Below, piece by piece: positions 1-5,847 of a stretch of 7,071 nucleotides of DNA. Origin of the DNA: Coriobacteriales bacterium (GTDB taxonomy: Bacteria > Actinomycetota > Coriobacteriia > Coriobacteriales > UBA8131); NCBI GenBank assembly GCA_031254255.1, contig JAIRUT010000065.1, positions 1-7,071 of the forward strand. Direction: 5' to 3'. Positions within the stretch are counted from its first letter, which is position 1. The number at the start of each line of letters is the position of its first letter. The position numbers and the translations under genes were made by a program. The notes under the pieces are model-generated. The model was not told the DNA's origin. It was given only the letters and a program-made list of their open reading frames with translations, and made no database searches.

Positions 1-46
1 CGAGGAGGGGATCGCTGCTTCAGCGGTTGCTCTGATCAGGAAATAA
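1..46 (+). CDS. ispF: IspF C-terminus (2-C-methyl-D-erythritol 2,4-cyclodiphosphate synthase), 3' end only
   Basis: Only the last 14 codons are inside the window, reading EEGIAASAVALIRK and then TAA at 44-46. This matches the conserved C-terminal end of IspF, typically G-R-G-E-G-I-A-x-x-A-V-A-L-L. The enzyme makes the cyclodiphosphate intermediate of the non-mevalonate isoprenoid pathway in the cytoplasm. The placement fits: ispF stands upstream of cysS in Bacillota (usually with gltX and cysE between) and directly before cysS in many Actinobacteria. A bifunctional IspDF would end the same way, so the N-terminal part could include IspD. The call rests on a short peptide plus synteny. Confidence 0.72.
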   Translation, partial: EEGIAASAVALIRK

Positions 47-52
47 GGCCAG

Positions 53-77
53 AGCAGTGGTCAAGCAGACCACTGCT
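53..77 (+). other. Hairpin in the ispF-cysS spacer
   Basis: AGCAGTGGT (53-61) and ACCACTGCT (69-77) form a perfect 9-bp stem with a 7-base loop. It ends 6-7 bases before the cysS Shine-Dalgarno sequence. No T-run follows, so it is not an intrinsic terminator. An alternative 7-bp pairing, TGCTCTG (28-34) with CAGAGCA (50-56), would share bases 53-56 and exclude it. It could tune cysS translation or protect a processed 5' end; this is inference. Confidence 0.5.
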
Positions 78-98
78 ACCACGGTGAGGATGATTTCA

Positions 99-1784
99 AT
101 GAGGCTCTACAATACACTCAGTCGCCAGAAGGAAGAGTTTGTTCCCCTGGTGTCCGGAAAAATCGGATTCTATGTTTGTGGTCCGACCGTCTACAATCAC
201 ATCCATATTGGCAATGCTCGAACCTTCATCTCTTTTGACGTGATCCGTCGCTATTTGGAGTATCGGGGCTTTGAGGTCTGCTACGTCCAGAATTTGACCG
301 ACATTGATGACAAGATCATCAACCGGGCCCATGAGGAAAAGCGCAGCCCAGCCCAGGTGGCCGCGGAGTACAGCGAGGCCTTCATCTCGGTCATGCGGGA
401 CCTGGGAATCGCTGATCCGACGATTCGGCCGCGAGCCACAGATGAGATCGAGACGATGATCGAACTGATCAGCTGTCTGATCGAACAGAGCCATGCCTAC
501 CAGTCCGGCGGTGATGTCTATTACGCCGTGCGCTCCTTTGCCGAGTACGGGGCCTTGTCTGGCCGTGATATCGATCAACTGCTGGCTGGTGCCCGCGTGG
601 AGGTGCTCGAGGGCAAACATGACCCCTTGGACTTCACGCTCTGGAAGGCAGCCAAGCCGGGGGAACCGGCTTGGGACTCGCCTTGGGGCCCCGGTCGTCC
701 GGGTTGGCATATCGAGTGTTCCGCCATGAGCATGCGCTACCTTGGCAGCACCTTTGACATCCACGGTGGTGGCGATGACCTGATCTTTCCGCATCATGAA
801 AACGAGATCGCCCAATCTGAGGGCTGCGGCCATGATGGCTTTGCCCGCTATTGGCTGCATGGTGGCATGCTGACCATCGATTCTGAGAAGATGAGCAAAT
901 CCGAGGGCAACTTCTTGCTGCTCAAGGATGTCTTGACCCACGTTCAGCCGCAGGCCTTGCGTCTGCTGATGCTCCAGACCCACTATCGGTCCTCCTTTGA
1001 CTACTCGCCAGAGCGTCTGGAGGAGGCCAAGGCGGCTTTGGACCGTATCGAGACGTCCTTGCGGAACTTGGAGTGGTTGCTTGGGCGAGATGCGGGGGTT
1101 GGCGCAGCGGCGGATGTTGGTGCTGGTGCGAGTGCGAGTGCAGATGGTGCGGTTGCGGCGACGGATGCGGCCGTCATTGAGGGCGCAGATGCTGCTGCGG
1201 GTACGACTGCTGCGGTAGTTGCTGGTGCAGTTGCCGGGGCAGCTGTTGAAGGTGAAGACGCCGTTGAAGGTGCGACTGCAGCTACATCGGTAGCAGCAGA
1301 AACCGTCCACAACCTGCGTTCACAGACCAAAGAGACCGAGGAACGATTCATCCAGCAAATGGATGATGATTTCAACACCGCTGGGGCAATTGCCGCTGTC
1401 TACGATTTGGTAGGGATGTTGAACAAGGCGTTGGCCCAAGCTGTTGAAAAGCCTGTTGTTTTGGCAGGAGCTCCTGAGCTGCGCCAAGCGCTGGCTGAGG
1501 CCGGGGAGTGCCTGACCACCCTCCTGGCAGTTTTGGGCATCGATCTGACTGCTGGGGCAGCAGATGGCACGGGCTTACCCGCCGGGTTGGTCGGCTTGGC
1601 AGCTGAGTTGCTCGGGTTTTCCGGAGCCGATGCTGCGGAAGCTGCCGCCCTGTTATTGGAGGCCAGGGCTAAGGCCCGGGCAGCTAAGGACTGGGCTCAG
1701 GCCGACGCCATTCGGGATGGCATTACCGCCCTCGGATTGACAATTGAGGACACCGCCAGCGGGCCGCGCCTGATCAAAGCCTGA
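99..1784 (+). CDS. cysS: Cysteinyl-tRNA synthetase (CysRS) with Ala-rich insertion
   Basis: This class I aminoacyl-tRNA synthetase charges tRNA-Cys with cysteine, using ATP, in the cytoplasm. The HIGH-type motif is HIGN at residues 36-39, and KMSKS is at 264-268. The four zinc ligands expected of the family are present: C27 in VCGPTVY, C207 in HIECSAM, and H232 and E236 in HHENE. The DALR and anticodon-binding region follows (MDDDFNTAGAIAAVYDL) and the protein ends in the usual AKDWAQADAIRDGI...GLTIEDT. The start at 99 is chosen because GTGAGGA at 84-90 gives good spacing and MRLYNTLSR is the normal N-terminus; upstream in-frame starts (GTG 57, ATG 90) are less likely. The length is 561 aa against about 460-480 for the family. 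The excess is mostly a low-complexity Ala/Gly/Val/Asp insertion at residues 331-401 within the DALR region. All catalytic motifs are intact, so the enzyme should work. Confidence 0.96.
   Translation: MRLYNTLSRQKEEFVPLVSGKIGFYVCGPTVYNHIHIGNARTFISFDVIRRYLEYRGFEVCYVQNLTDIDDKIINRAHEEKRSPAQVAAEYSEAFISVMRDLGIADPTIRPRATDEIETMIELISCLIEQSHAYQSGGDVYYAVRSFAEYGALSGRDIDQLLAGARVEVLEGKHDPLDFTLWKAAKPGEPAWDSPWGPGRPGWHIECSAMSMRYLGSTFDIHGGGDDLIFPHHENEIAQSEGCGHDGFARYWLHGGMLTIDSEKMSKSEGNFLLLKDVLTHVQPQALRLLMLQTHYRSSFDYSPERLEEAKAALDRIETSLRNLEWLLGRDAGVGAAADVGAGASASADGAVAATDAAVIEGADAAAGTTAAVVAGAVAGAAVEGEDAVEGATAATSVAAETVHNLRSQTKETEERFIQQMDDDFNTAGAIAAVYDLVGMLNKALAQAVEKPVVLAGAPELRQALAEAGECLTTLLAVLGIDLTAGAADGTGLPAGLVGLAAELLGFSGADAAEAAALLLEARAKARAAKDWAQADAIRDGITALGLTIEDTASGPRLIKA
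1089..1301 (+). repeat. Low-complexity Ala-rich coding insertion in cysS
   Basis: These 71 in-frame codons (residues 331-401 of CysRS) encode almost only Ala, Gly, Val, Asp, Glu, Thr and Ser. The DNA is built of recurring GCG/GTG/GAT/GCA-type words such as GGTGCGAGTGCGAGTGCAG, which suggests growth by slippage or unequal duplication. It lies between the helix ending in RNLEWLLGR and the helix starting with ETVHNLRSQ, where normal CysRS has only a short acidic linker. The reading frame is kept on both sides. It is probably a disordered surface loop. Confidence 0.85.
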
Positions 1785-1818
1785 GACGTGATGCTGCATC
1801 GGGAAGCGCCGGAACCTT

Positions 1819-1848
1819 GTCTGGGCCTGCCCAGACTTGCCAAGCAAG
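1819..1848 (+). other. Two adjacent small hairpins downstream of cysS
   Basis: GTCTGGGC (1819-1826) and GCCCAGAC (1829-1836) are perfect inverted arms. They are followed by CTTGC (1836-1840) and GCAAG (1844-1848) around a CAA loop. Neither has a T-run behind it, so a Rho-independent terminator is not supported. They may mark the 3' end of the cysS message or act as a processing or stability structure. The function is unknown. Confidence 0.45.
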
Positions 1849-1941
1849 CCATCCCCCCGCGTTAGGCACAGGGGCTGGCAGATCGATCCCGGTTATCCGA
1901 GCCTTAAAAAGCCATTCCCCCGCGTTAGGCACAGGGACTGG
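1847..1941. repeat. Pair of 32-bp direct repeats, 63-bp period, between cysS and rlmB
   Basis: Copy 1 (1847-1878) and copy 2 (1910-1941) match at 30 of 32 positions. The differences are C/T at repeat position 7 and G/A at position 28. The shared core is CCCCCGCGTTAGGCACAGGG. The copies are separated by 31 unrelated bases. The 63-bp period is a multiple of three, so both copies fall in the same open frame, but I see no support for their being translated. They may belong to a dispersed intergenic repeat family, which cannot be tested from this window. The remaining spacer, 1942-2010, shows nothing recognisable. Confidence 0.8.
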
Positions 1942-2020
1942 GCGTCCAAATAAGATGTTAAACTCAACCCAGACTGTTCAACAAGATGCATCAACAAGTA
2001 GAAGATGGAAGAGGTCGACC

Positions 2021-2575
2021 ATGAGCGAGTGGCGAGAGAAAAGCAAGCAGGCCCAAGACAGGCCCTACAATCATCGTTATTCTGATATCCACGACTTGGT
2101 CCAAAAGGCTGCTGGCAAGGAGCAGGCCCTGATACTTGTGCTTGACCACCTGACGGACGTCGGAAACTTCGGTGCCCTGATCCGTAGCGCCGAGGTCGTC
2201 GGGGCCGACGGCATCATCATCCCGAACCGCCGGGCTGCTCAGGTCAATGATGCCGTTTTCAGGACTTCTGCCGGCGCGGTGGAGTGGATCCCCATCGTTC
2301 AGGTTCCGAACCTTGTGGCGGCTATGGCCACACTCAAGGAAGCCGGTTTTTGGATAGCTGGTGTGACCGAGCACGCTGGGCAGGGCATCTGGCAGGCTCC
2401 TCTCGATGGCCGGCTGGCCTTGGTCATGGGAGCGGAGGATACGGGTATCTCACGACTTGTCCGCGAAAGCTGTGATTTTGAGTTTCAGATACCACAGTTC
2501 GGCCGCACTCAGTCCCTGAATGTGGCTCAGGCAGCCACAGTCGCACTCTATGAGTGGAGACGCCGCCAACAATGA
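2021..2575 (+). CDS. rlmB: SpoU/TrmH-family RNA 2'-O-methyltransferase, short RlmB-like form
   Basis: This SPOUT-fold, SAM-dependent ribose methyltransferase is probably the counterpart of RlmB, which methylates G2251 of 23S rRNA. All three SpoU motifs are present: motif 1 around D42-TDVGNFGALIR-S56 (N49 and R55 are the key residues), motif 2 VMGAEDTG at 135-142, and motif 3 IPQFGRTQSLNVAQA with S165-L166-N167. The start ATG is chosen because GAGGT at 2011-2015 lies five bases upstream. The reading frame is open further upstream to a TTG at 1817, but that extension encodes the intergenic direct repeats and resembles no protein. The resulting 184 aa is short against about 245 for RlmB. The usual N-terminal L30e-like substrate-binding domain is missing, leaving roughly 40 residues before the catalytic domain. 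The gene sits between cysS and yacP, exactly where rlmB lies in Bacillota, so the assignment leans on synteny. The exact RNA target is uncertain. Confidence 0.85.
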   Translation: MSEWREKSKQAQDRPYNHRYSDIHDLVQKAAGKEQALILVLDHLTDVGNFGALIRSAEVVGADGIIIPNRRAAQVNDAVFRTSAGAVEWIPIVQVPNLVAAMATLKEAGFWIAGVTEHAGQGIWQAPLDGRLALVMGAEDTGISRLVRESCDFEFQIPQFGRTQSLNVAQAATVALYEWRRRQQ

Positions 2576-3114
2576 GTCCCAAGTCGAATAAAAAGTACCT
2601 GATTATCGACGGTTTCAATGTTTTACGTCATGGCCAGTACTACCAAGACCAGCGAGATCGCATGCCCGACTATGGAGACGAGCACATCAATGCCGCCCGC
2701 GAGGCCCTGATTGACGATGCCCGCATCTTTGCCGGCCATGACTATCGGGTTTTGGTGGTTTTCGACGGCGGCGGTAACCGTTTCTCTGAAGGCCAACCCA
2801 CATTTTCCGACAGGGTCGAGGTGATCTTTTCAGAATATGGGCTCTCAGCCGATAGCGTAATCGAGCAACGTGTCCACAAGGCTGTGGAGGATGGATACGA
2901 GGTGTTGGTGGTGACCTCCGATGCCACCATGCAGTGGACAGTCCTCGGAGACAAGGTGACGCGGATGGCCACATCCAGCTTTTATTCAGAAGTAGCAAGC
3001 CTCAAGTCAGACGTCAAACCAAGCTCCGAGGCCGAACCCGGCAAATCCCACATGACTTTGGGCGACCGACTGAACCCCGAAAAGCTAAAACGGCTAAAAG
3101 ACCTCCTGAAATAG
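2572..3114 (+). CDS. yacP: YacP/Rae1-type NYN domain ribonuclease
   Basis: This is a PIN-like NYN-domain endonuclease. Its B. subtilis relative Rae1 (YacP) cleaves mRNA on translating ribosomes. The 180-aa length is close to the family's about 170. The acidic positions expected for the metal site are visible: D13 in IIDGFNV (with N16), D65 in VVFDGGG, D94 in SADSVIE and D117 in VTSDATMQ. The conserved tail GDRLNPEKLKRLKDLL closes the protein. The ATG at 2572 overlaps the rlmB stop TGA at 2573-2575, so translation is probably coupled; GGAGA at 2556-2560 can serve as a distant Shine-Dalgarno. A GTG at 2554 is an alternative start but would add only six non-conserved residues. It is the last gene of the forward block and faces a convergent operon. 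Confidence 0.9.
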   Translation: MSPKSNKKYLIIDGFNVLRHGQYYQDQRDRMPDYGDEHINAAREALIDDARIFAGHDYRVLVVFDGGGNRFSEGQPTFSDRVEVIFSEYGLSADSVIEQRVHKAVEDGYEVLVVTSDATMQWTVLGDKVTRMATSSFYSEVASLKSDVKPSSEAEPGKSHMTLGDRLNPEKLKRLKDLLK

Positions 3115-3169
3115 GCTTCAACCAACTCACTCACTCACATCCTACCGTCAACCCGATCGTATTTCAGGA
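3104..3169. repeat. Wide inverted repeat across the yacP stop codon
   Basis: TCCTGAAAT (3104-3112, ending on the first base of the yacP TAG) and ATTTCAGGA (3161-3169) are perfect 9-base inverted arms 48 bases apart. A second small hairpin, CTTTGG (3191-3196) with CCAAAG (3200-3205), stands nearer the convergent gene. Neither has a T-run, so I do not call a terminator in this 101-base convergent gap. The pairing may be chance. Confidence 0.35.
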
Positions 3170-3215
3170 TCCAGCGGAAAAGTCACACCCCTTTGGTGGC
3201 CAAAGCGCAACAGCT

Positions 3216-4895
3216 TCAGCCTTTTTGCATAAACATCTTGTAAAGTTTGTATCCGCCGTTTAAATGGCGGGCTTTAAATCCATTCTGGAGCAATATCCGG
3301 GTGGCGATATAGGACCTCAAACCACTCTGACAATGCAGATAGACCGGCCGCTTCTGATCCAATTCGGACAGGCGTTCCCGCAGTTCGTCCACGGGGATAT
3401 TCTTGAATCCTTCGATGGCGCCACGGCTGTGTTCGTCCATAGTCCGGACGTCCAGCAGCTGGACGGAACCGTCCCGAGGCAGGTCAGCGACATCGTGCCA
3501 ATGGAACTGGGAAACCTTCCCGGTCAAGAGATTCTCGATCATCAGCCCGGCCACGATCACCGGATCCTTGGCCGAGCTGTAAGGAGGTGCGTAGCAAAGC
3601 TCCAGCTCGGTCAGATCGGTCGCCGTATAGCCGCTGCGAATCGCGGTGGCCAGAATATCAGCGCGCTTGTCGCTGCCTTCCTGTCCGACGATCTGCGCCC
3701 CGAGGATGCGCCCGCTGGGCTTCTCGAAGAGCACCTTGATGAGCATCTCTTGGGAGCCGGGATAATAGCCAGCATGGCTTGGTCCAAACAGATAGACCTT
3801 ATCGTAGTCCAGACCCTCGGCCTTGGCGAGTTTCTCATTGATACCGGTCATCGCGGCTGTGGCTTCGAAAACCTTGAGCACGGAAGAGGCCTGCGAACCC
3901 TTGTAGAGCGAAGGAATGCCACAGATGTTGTCAGCGGCAATCCGGGCCTGCTTGTTGGCTGGCCCGGCCAAGGCCACCGGTTGTTTACCTTGGGTTACGA
4001 GGTTGGTGATCTCCACCGCATCGCCGACGGCATAGATGTCAGGGTCTGAGCTGCGCATTTGGGCATCGACCGAGATACCGCCGCTTTTGCCGATGGCCAG
4101 CCCGGCATCGACCGCCAAGGTGTTCAGGGGCTTGACGCCGATGGCAGCAATAATGAAGTCGGTGCTCAGGCTCTGGCCGCTGGCAAGTTCGATCTTCAAG
4201 GCATCACCATCTTTGTGGATGCCTTGAATCGGACTATTGAGCATCAGGTTGACTCCTCCGGCCTTCAGTTTTTCATGTAGAAGCCCAGCCATCTCCGCAT
4301 CCAGCGGTGGCATGACCTGGCCGGAGCGCTGGACCAAAGTGACCTCCAGCCCGCGTTGGATCAGGTTCTCGGCAGTCTCCAGCCCGATGAAGCCGCCGCC
4401 AATCACAACAGCCCGTGCGGCTTGACGCTGGTCAATGAAGTCAATGACCCTATCCATATCCGCAATGGTATGTAGGGAGAAGATCTGGGACTTGGCCTCG
4501 TCATCCGCTTCGGGCATTGTCGGATGGGCTCCCGGTGCGAGAAGCAGCTTGTCGTAGCCCTCCTCGTAGCTTTCTCCAGAGCTTGCTTGCCCACCATCAA
4601 CGCTATCCAAGCGCTTGACCGTGACACGCTTGTTGGCACGATCGATCGCGGTGACCTCTTGGCCCAAACGAACCTCCACACGATAGCGGTCATAGAAGCC
4701 CTTGGCGGTCTGCAAAAGCAGACCCCCACGCTCAGGGATCACGCCACCGATGTGGTAGGGGAGGCCGCAGTTGGCGTAGGATACGCTGCCGCCACGTTCA
4801 AAGATTATGATCTCGGCCGTCTCGTCCAGTCGACGCAACCGGGCAGCGGCTGTCGCTCCACCGGCAACACCCCCGACTATCAGGTATTTTGCCAT
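3216..4895 (-). CDS. cdr: CoA-disulfide/CoA-persulfide reductase with C-terminal rhodanese domain (CoADR-Rhd)
   Basis: This flavoprotein uses NAD(P)H to reduce CoA-disulfide, and in characterised CoADR-Rhd proteins also CoA-persulfide or polysulfide, in the cytoplasm. The order of parts is: FAD-binding GGVAGGATAAARLRR near residues 8-22; the single redox cysteine C43 in YANCGLPYHIGG, the same position as in S. aureus CoADR; NAD(P)-binding IGGGFIGLETAENL near 165; second FAD motif IYAVGDAV near 287; and the dimerisation domain with the conserved GYYPGSQ and LCYAPPYSSAKDPV, which supply the tyrosines and the partner-subunit contact. A rhodanese domain fills about 465-555, with catalytic C522 in the loop CQSGLR. 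The 559-aa length matches CoADR-Rhd proteins (about 550). AGGAGGT (4903-4909) gives a near-ideal ribosome-binding site and overlaps the stop of the upstream rhodanese gene, which lies only 12 bases away. It is the last gene of the arsR-rhodanese-cdr operon. Confidence 0.93.
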   Translation of the reverse strand: MAKYLIVGGVAGGATAAARLRRLDETAEIIIFERGGSVSYANCGLPYHIGGVIPERGGLLLQTAKGFYDRYRVEVRLGQEVTAIDRANKRVTVKRLDSVDGGQASSGESYEEGYDKLLLAPGAHPTMPEADDEAKSQIFSLHTIADMDRVIDFIDQRQAARAVVIGGGFIGLETAENLIQRGLEVTLVQRSGQVMPPLDAEMAGLLHEKLKAGGVNLMLNSPIQGIHKDGDALKIELASGQSLSTDFIIAAIGVKPLNTLAVDAGLAIGKSGGISVDAQMRSSDPDIYAVGDAVEITNLVTQGKQPVALAGPANKQARIAADNICGIPSLYKGSQASSVLKVFEATAAMTGINEKLAKAEGLDYDKVYLFGPSHAGYYPGSQEMLIKVLFEKPSGRILGAQIVGQEGSDKRADILATAIRSGYTATDLTELELCYAPPYSSAKDPVIVAGLMIENLLTGKVSQFHWHDVADLPRDGSVQLLDVRTMDEHSRGAIEGFKNIPVDELRERLSELDQKRPVYLHCQSGLRSYIATRILLQNGFKARHLNGGYKLYKMFMQKG

Positions 4896-4907
4896 TTTTT
4901 TGACCTC

Positions 4908-5240
4908 CTAGACTATTTCATAGGGCCAGCCATCGATACCGCCAAAGCTGATCGCGTTGGTGTATCCAAGCTGTTCCAGCACCCGCACTGCACTCGCGGC
5001 CCGACCGCCAGCCTTGCAATAGACCAGCACTCGCGTGGCCTTGTCCGGAATCTCGCTGGGTGCGAGGTTGGCCAGTGTTTGCAAGGGCATCAGCTTGGCA
5101 CCGGGAATATGCCCGCCCTTGAACTCACCGGGTTCGCGGACATCAACTATCGCCAAATCTTTGTCAGTGTCCATCTCGGCCTTGGCCTGAGCTGCGGACA
5201 AGGTTTTTCCACCACCGAAAATACCGTCTAATAATCCCAT
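4908..5240 (-). CDS. Single-domain rhodanese (sulfurtransferase)
   Basis: This small cytoplasmic protein (110 aa) carries sulfane sulfur as a cysteine persulfide. The rhodanese signatures are clear: LAIVDVREPGEFKGGHIPGA at 29-48, the catalytic loop CKAGGRA starting at C75, and the C-terminal SFGGIDGWP. The six-residue active loop is typical of sulfurtransferases rather than of the longer-looped phosphatase relatives. AGAGGT (about 5246-5251 on the reverse strand) precedes the ATG. It sits 16 bases after the regulator and 12 bases before the CoADR-Rhd gene, so all three are surely cotranscribed. It may pass sulfur to or from the reductase's own rhodanese domain. No signal peptide or membrane segment is seen. 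The true sulfur donor and acceptor cannot be read from the sequence. Confidence 0.92.
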   Translation of the reverse strand: MGLLDGIFGGGKTLSAAQAKAEMDTDKDLAIVDVREPGEFKGGHIPGAKLMPLQTLANLAPSEIPDKATRVLVYCKAGGRAASAVRVLEQLGYTNAISFGGIDGWPYEIV

Positions 5241-5256
5241 TTTATACCTCTTTTCC

Positions 5257-5553
5257 CTAAATTAATTCATCATTTACACAGTAGTTCTCTTCCAAGGTCT
5301 CCATCAGCTTGTTTATTCGATTGTCTGAGATCGAATATGTTACGTTTTGGGCCTTCTTTTCGGAGCTCAGTATTCCCGCCGTCCGCATCAGCTGGAGATG
5401 CTGGGAAAGTCCTGGCTGTGAGATTTTGGGAACCACTTCGCAGATTTCGGAGACTGTCTTGGAGCCTTTGGTCAGGGAGCAAAGGATCAACAGCCTGTTC
5501 TCGTTGGCCATTAGCTTCAACAGTTCTGCAACTTTTTTTGCATGCTCCTCCAT
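5257..5553 (-). CDS. ArsR/SmtB-family repressor with a BigR/SqrR-like cysteine pair
   Basis: This winged-helix DNA-binding repressor (98 aa) is the first gene of the sulfur operon. The typical ArsR core is AELLKLMANENRLLILCSL, followed by the recognition helix region SQPGLSQHLQLMRTAGILSSEKKAQNVTYSI. The start at 5553 is preferred because AAGGA lies seven bases upstream. An in-frame ATG at 5610 would add 19 residues (MLTDFSRSLRKLIKAKELV) but has no ribosome-binding site. The cysteines are C25 (end of LLILC), C38 (SEIC) and C92 (ENYC). C25 and C92 are 67 residues apart, almost the same as the C41/C107-type pair of SqrR and BigR, which form a sulfur-bridged link when exposed to persulfide. The metal-binding CxC motif of arsenic sensors is absent. 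With rhodanese and CoADR-Rhd downstream, the protein is most likely a reactive-sulfur-responsive self-repressor. The family call is firm; the inducer is inferred. Confidence 0.88.
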   Translation of the reverse strand: MEEHAKKVAELLKLMANENRLLILCSLTKGSKTVSEICEVVPKISQPGLSQHLQLMRTAGILSSEKKAQNVTYSISDNRINKLMETLEENYCVNDELI

Positions 5554-5632
5554 AACCAGTTCCTTCGCTTTTATTAATTTTCGGAGACTTCTAGAGAAAT
5601 CTGTCAACATCAGTAATTAAGTATATAAGTAG

Positions 5633-5642
5633 ATATGCATAT
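5633..5642. promoter_or_regulatory. Palindrome ATATGCATAT, candidate operator for the arsR-family repressor
   Basis: A perfect 10-bp palindrome lies immediately downstream of the proposed -10 of the arsR operon, at the expected transcription start, with further TATATA words on both sides (5621-5645). ArsR-family repressors bind AT-rich dyads at such positions. The sequence is AT-rich overall, so chance palindromes are easy. No SqrR-type ATTC-N8-GAAT dyad was seen here. Confidence 0.35.
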
Positions 5643-5645
5643 ATA

Positions 5646-5674
5646 AATTAACAGAAGTCAGAAGGGTGTGTCAA
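5646..5674 (-). promoter_or_regulatory. Candidate sigma-70 promoter of the arsR-rhodanese-cdr operon
   Basis: On the reverse strand a perfect -35 TTGACA (5669-5674) is followed after 17 bases by TTAATT (5646-5651) as a weak -10. Transcription would start near 5639, giving a leader of about 86 bases before the ATG at 5553. A second TTGACA (5602-5607) on the same strand has no acceptable -10. Confidence 0.45.
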
Positions 5675-5740
5675 GCCCCAAAAGAGTGAATTCTCCGCAA
5701 ATAGCTAAGATCAACAAATCAACACAAAGATAACTAACAG

Positions 5741-5769
5741 TTGACAAAAACGCTTCAAAATGGTATCTT
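5741..5769 (+). promoter_or_regulatory. Sigma-70 promoter of satP
   Basis: A perfect -35 TTGACA (5741-5746) stands 17 bases from TATCTT (5764-5769), a fair -10. The predicted start near 5776 gives a leader of about 72 bases ending in the ribosome-binding site GAGAGGG (5831-5837). Together with the reverse promoter, this accounts for the 294-base AT-rich divergent gap 5554-5847. I see no gene or riboswitch in the rest of it. Confidence 0.65.
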
Positions 5770-5847
5770 CCTGGACGATAAAGTGGGCTAAAGGTTTTGG
5801 ATCTGTGATATGGGAATCTTAATGAAGAGAGAGAGGGTAAAAGTATA

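Noticed and set aside
28..90. T-box riboswitch before cysS
   Set aside because: AGTGGT and ACCACGG recall parts of the T-box consensus, but the full AGGGTGGNACCGCG is absent, there is no terminator T-run, and ispF coding sequence occupies the space a T-box leader would need.
96..1310. 404-codon open frame on the - strand opposite cysS
   Set aside because: It lies inside cysS, which has full family motifs. The translation shows no recognisable domain and arises from biased codon use on the opposite strand.
1847..1941. Reverse strand of the 32-bp repeats as a group II intron fragment (shared word GCCTAACGC)
   Set aside because: Only about nine bases agree with the intron domain I word, and the flanks do not continue the match; chance is likely.
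1817..2020. N-terminal extension of rlmB from a TTG at 1817
   Set aside because: It has no ribosome-binding site, its sequence comes from the direct repeats, and it lacks any likeness to the L30e-like domain. ATG 2021 has a good GAGGT.
3264..4049. 261-codon open frame on the + strand
   Set aside because: It is antisense to the CoADR-Rhd gene, whose motifs are complete, and its translation resembles no known protein.
5554..5610. Upstream ATG at 5610 for the ArsR-family gene
   Set aside because: No Shine-Dalgarno precedes it, and the normal ArsR N-terminus begins at the later ATG, which has AAGGA seven bases upstream.
5747..5760. Catabolite-response (cre) site in the satP promoter
   Set aside because: Against TGNAANCGNTNNCA the best alignment has three mismatches at fixed positions, including both leading bases.
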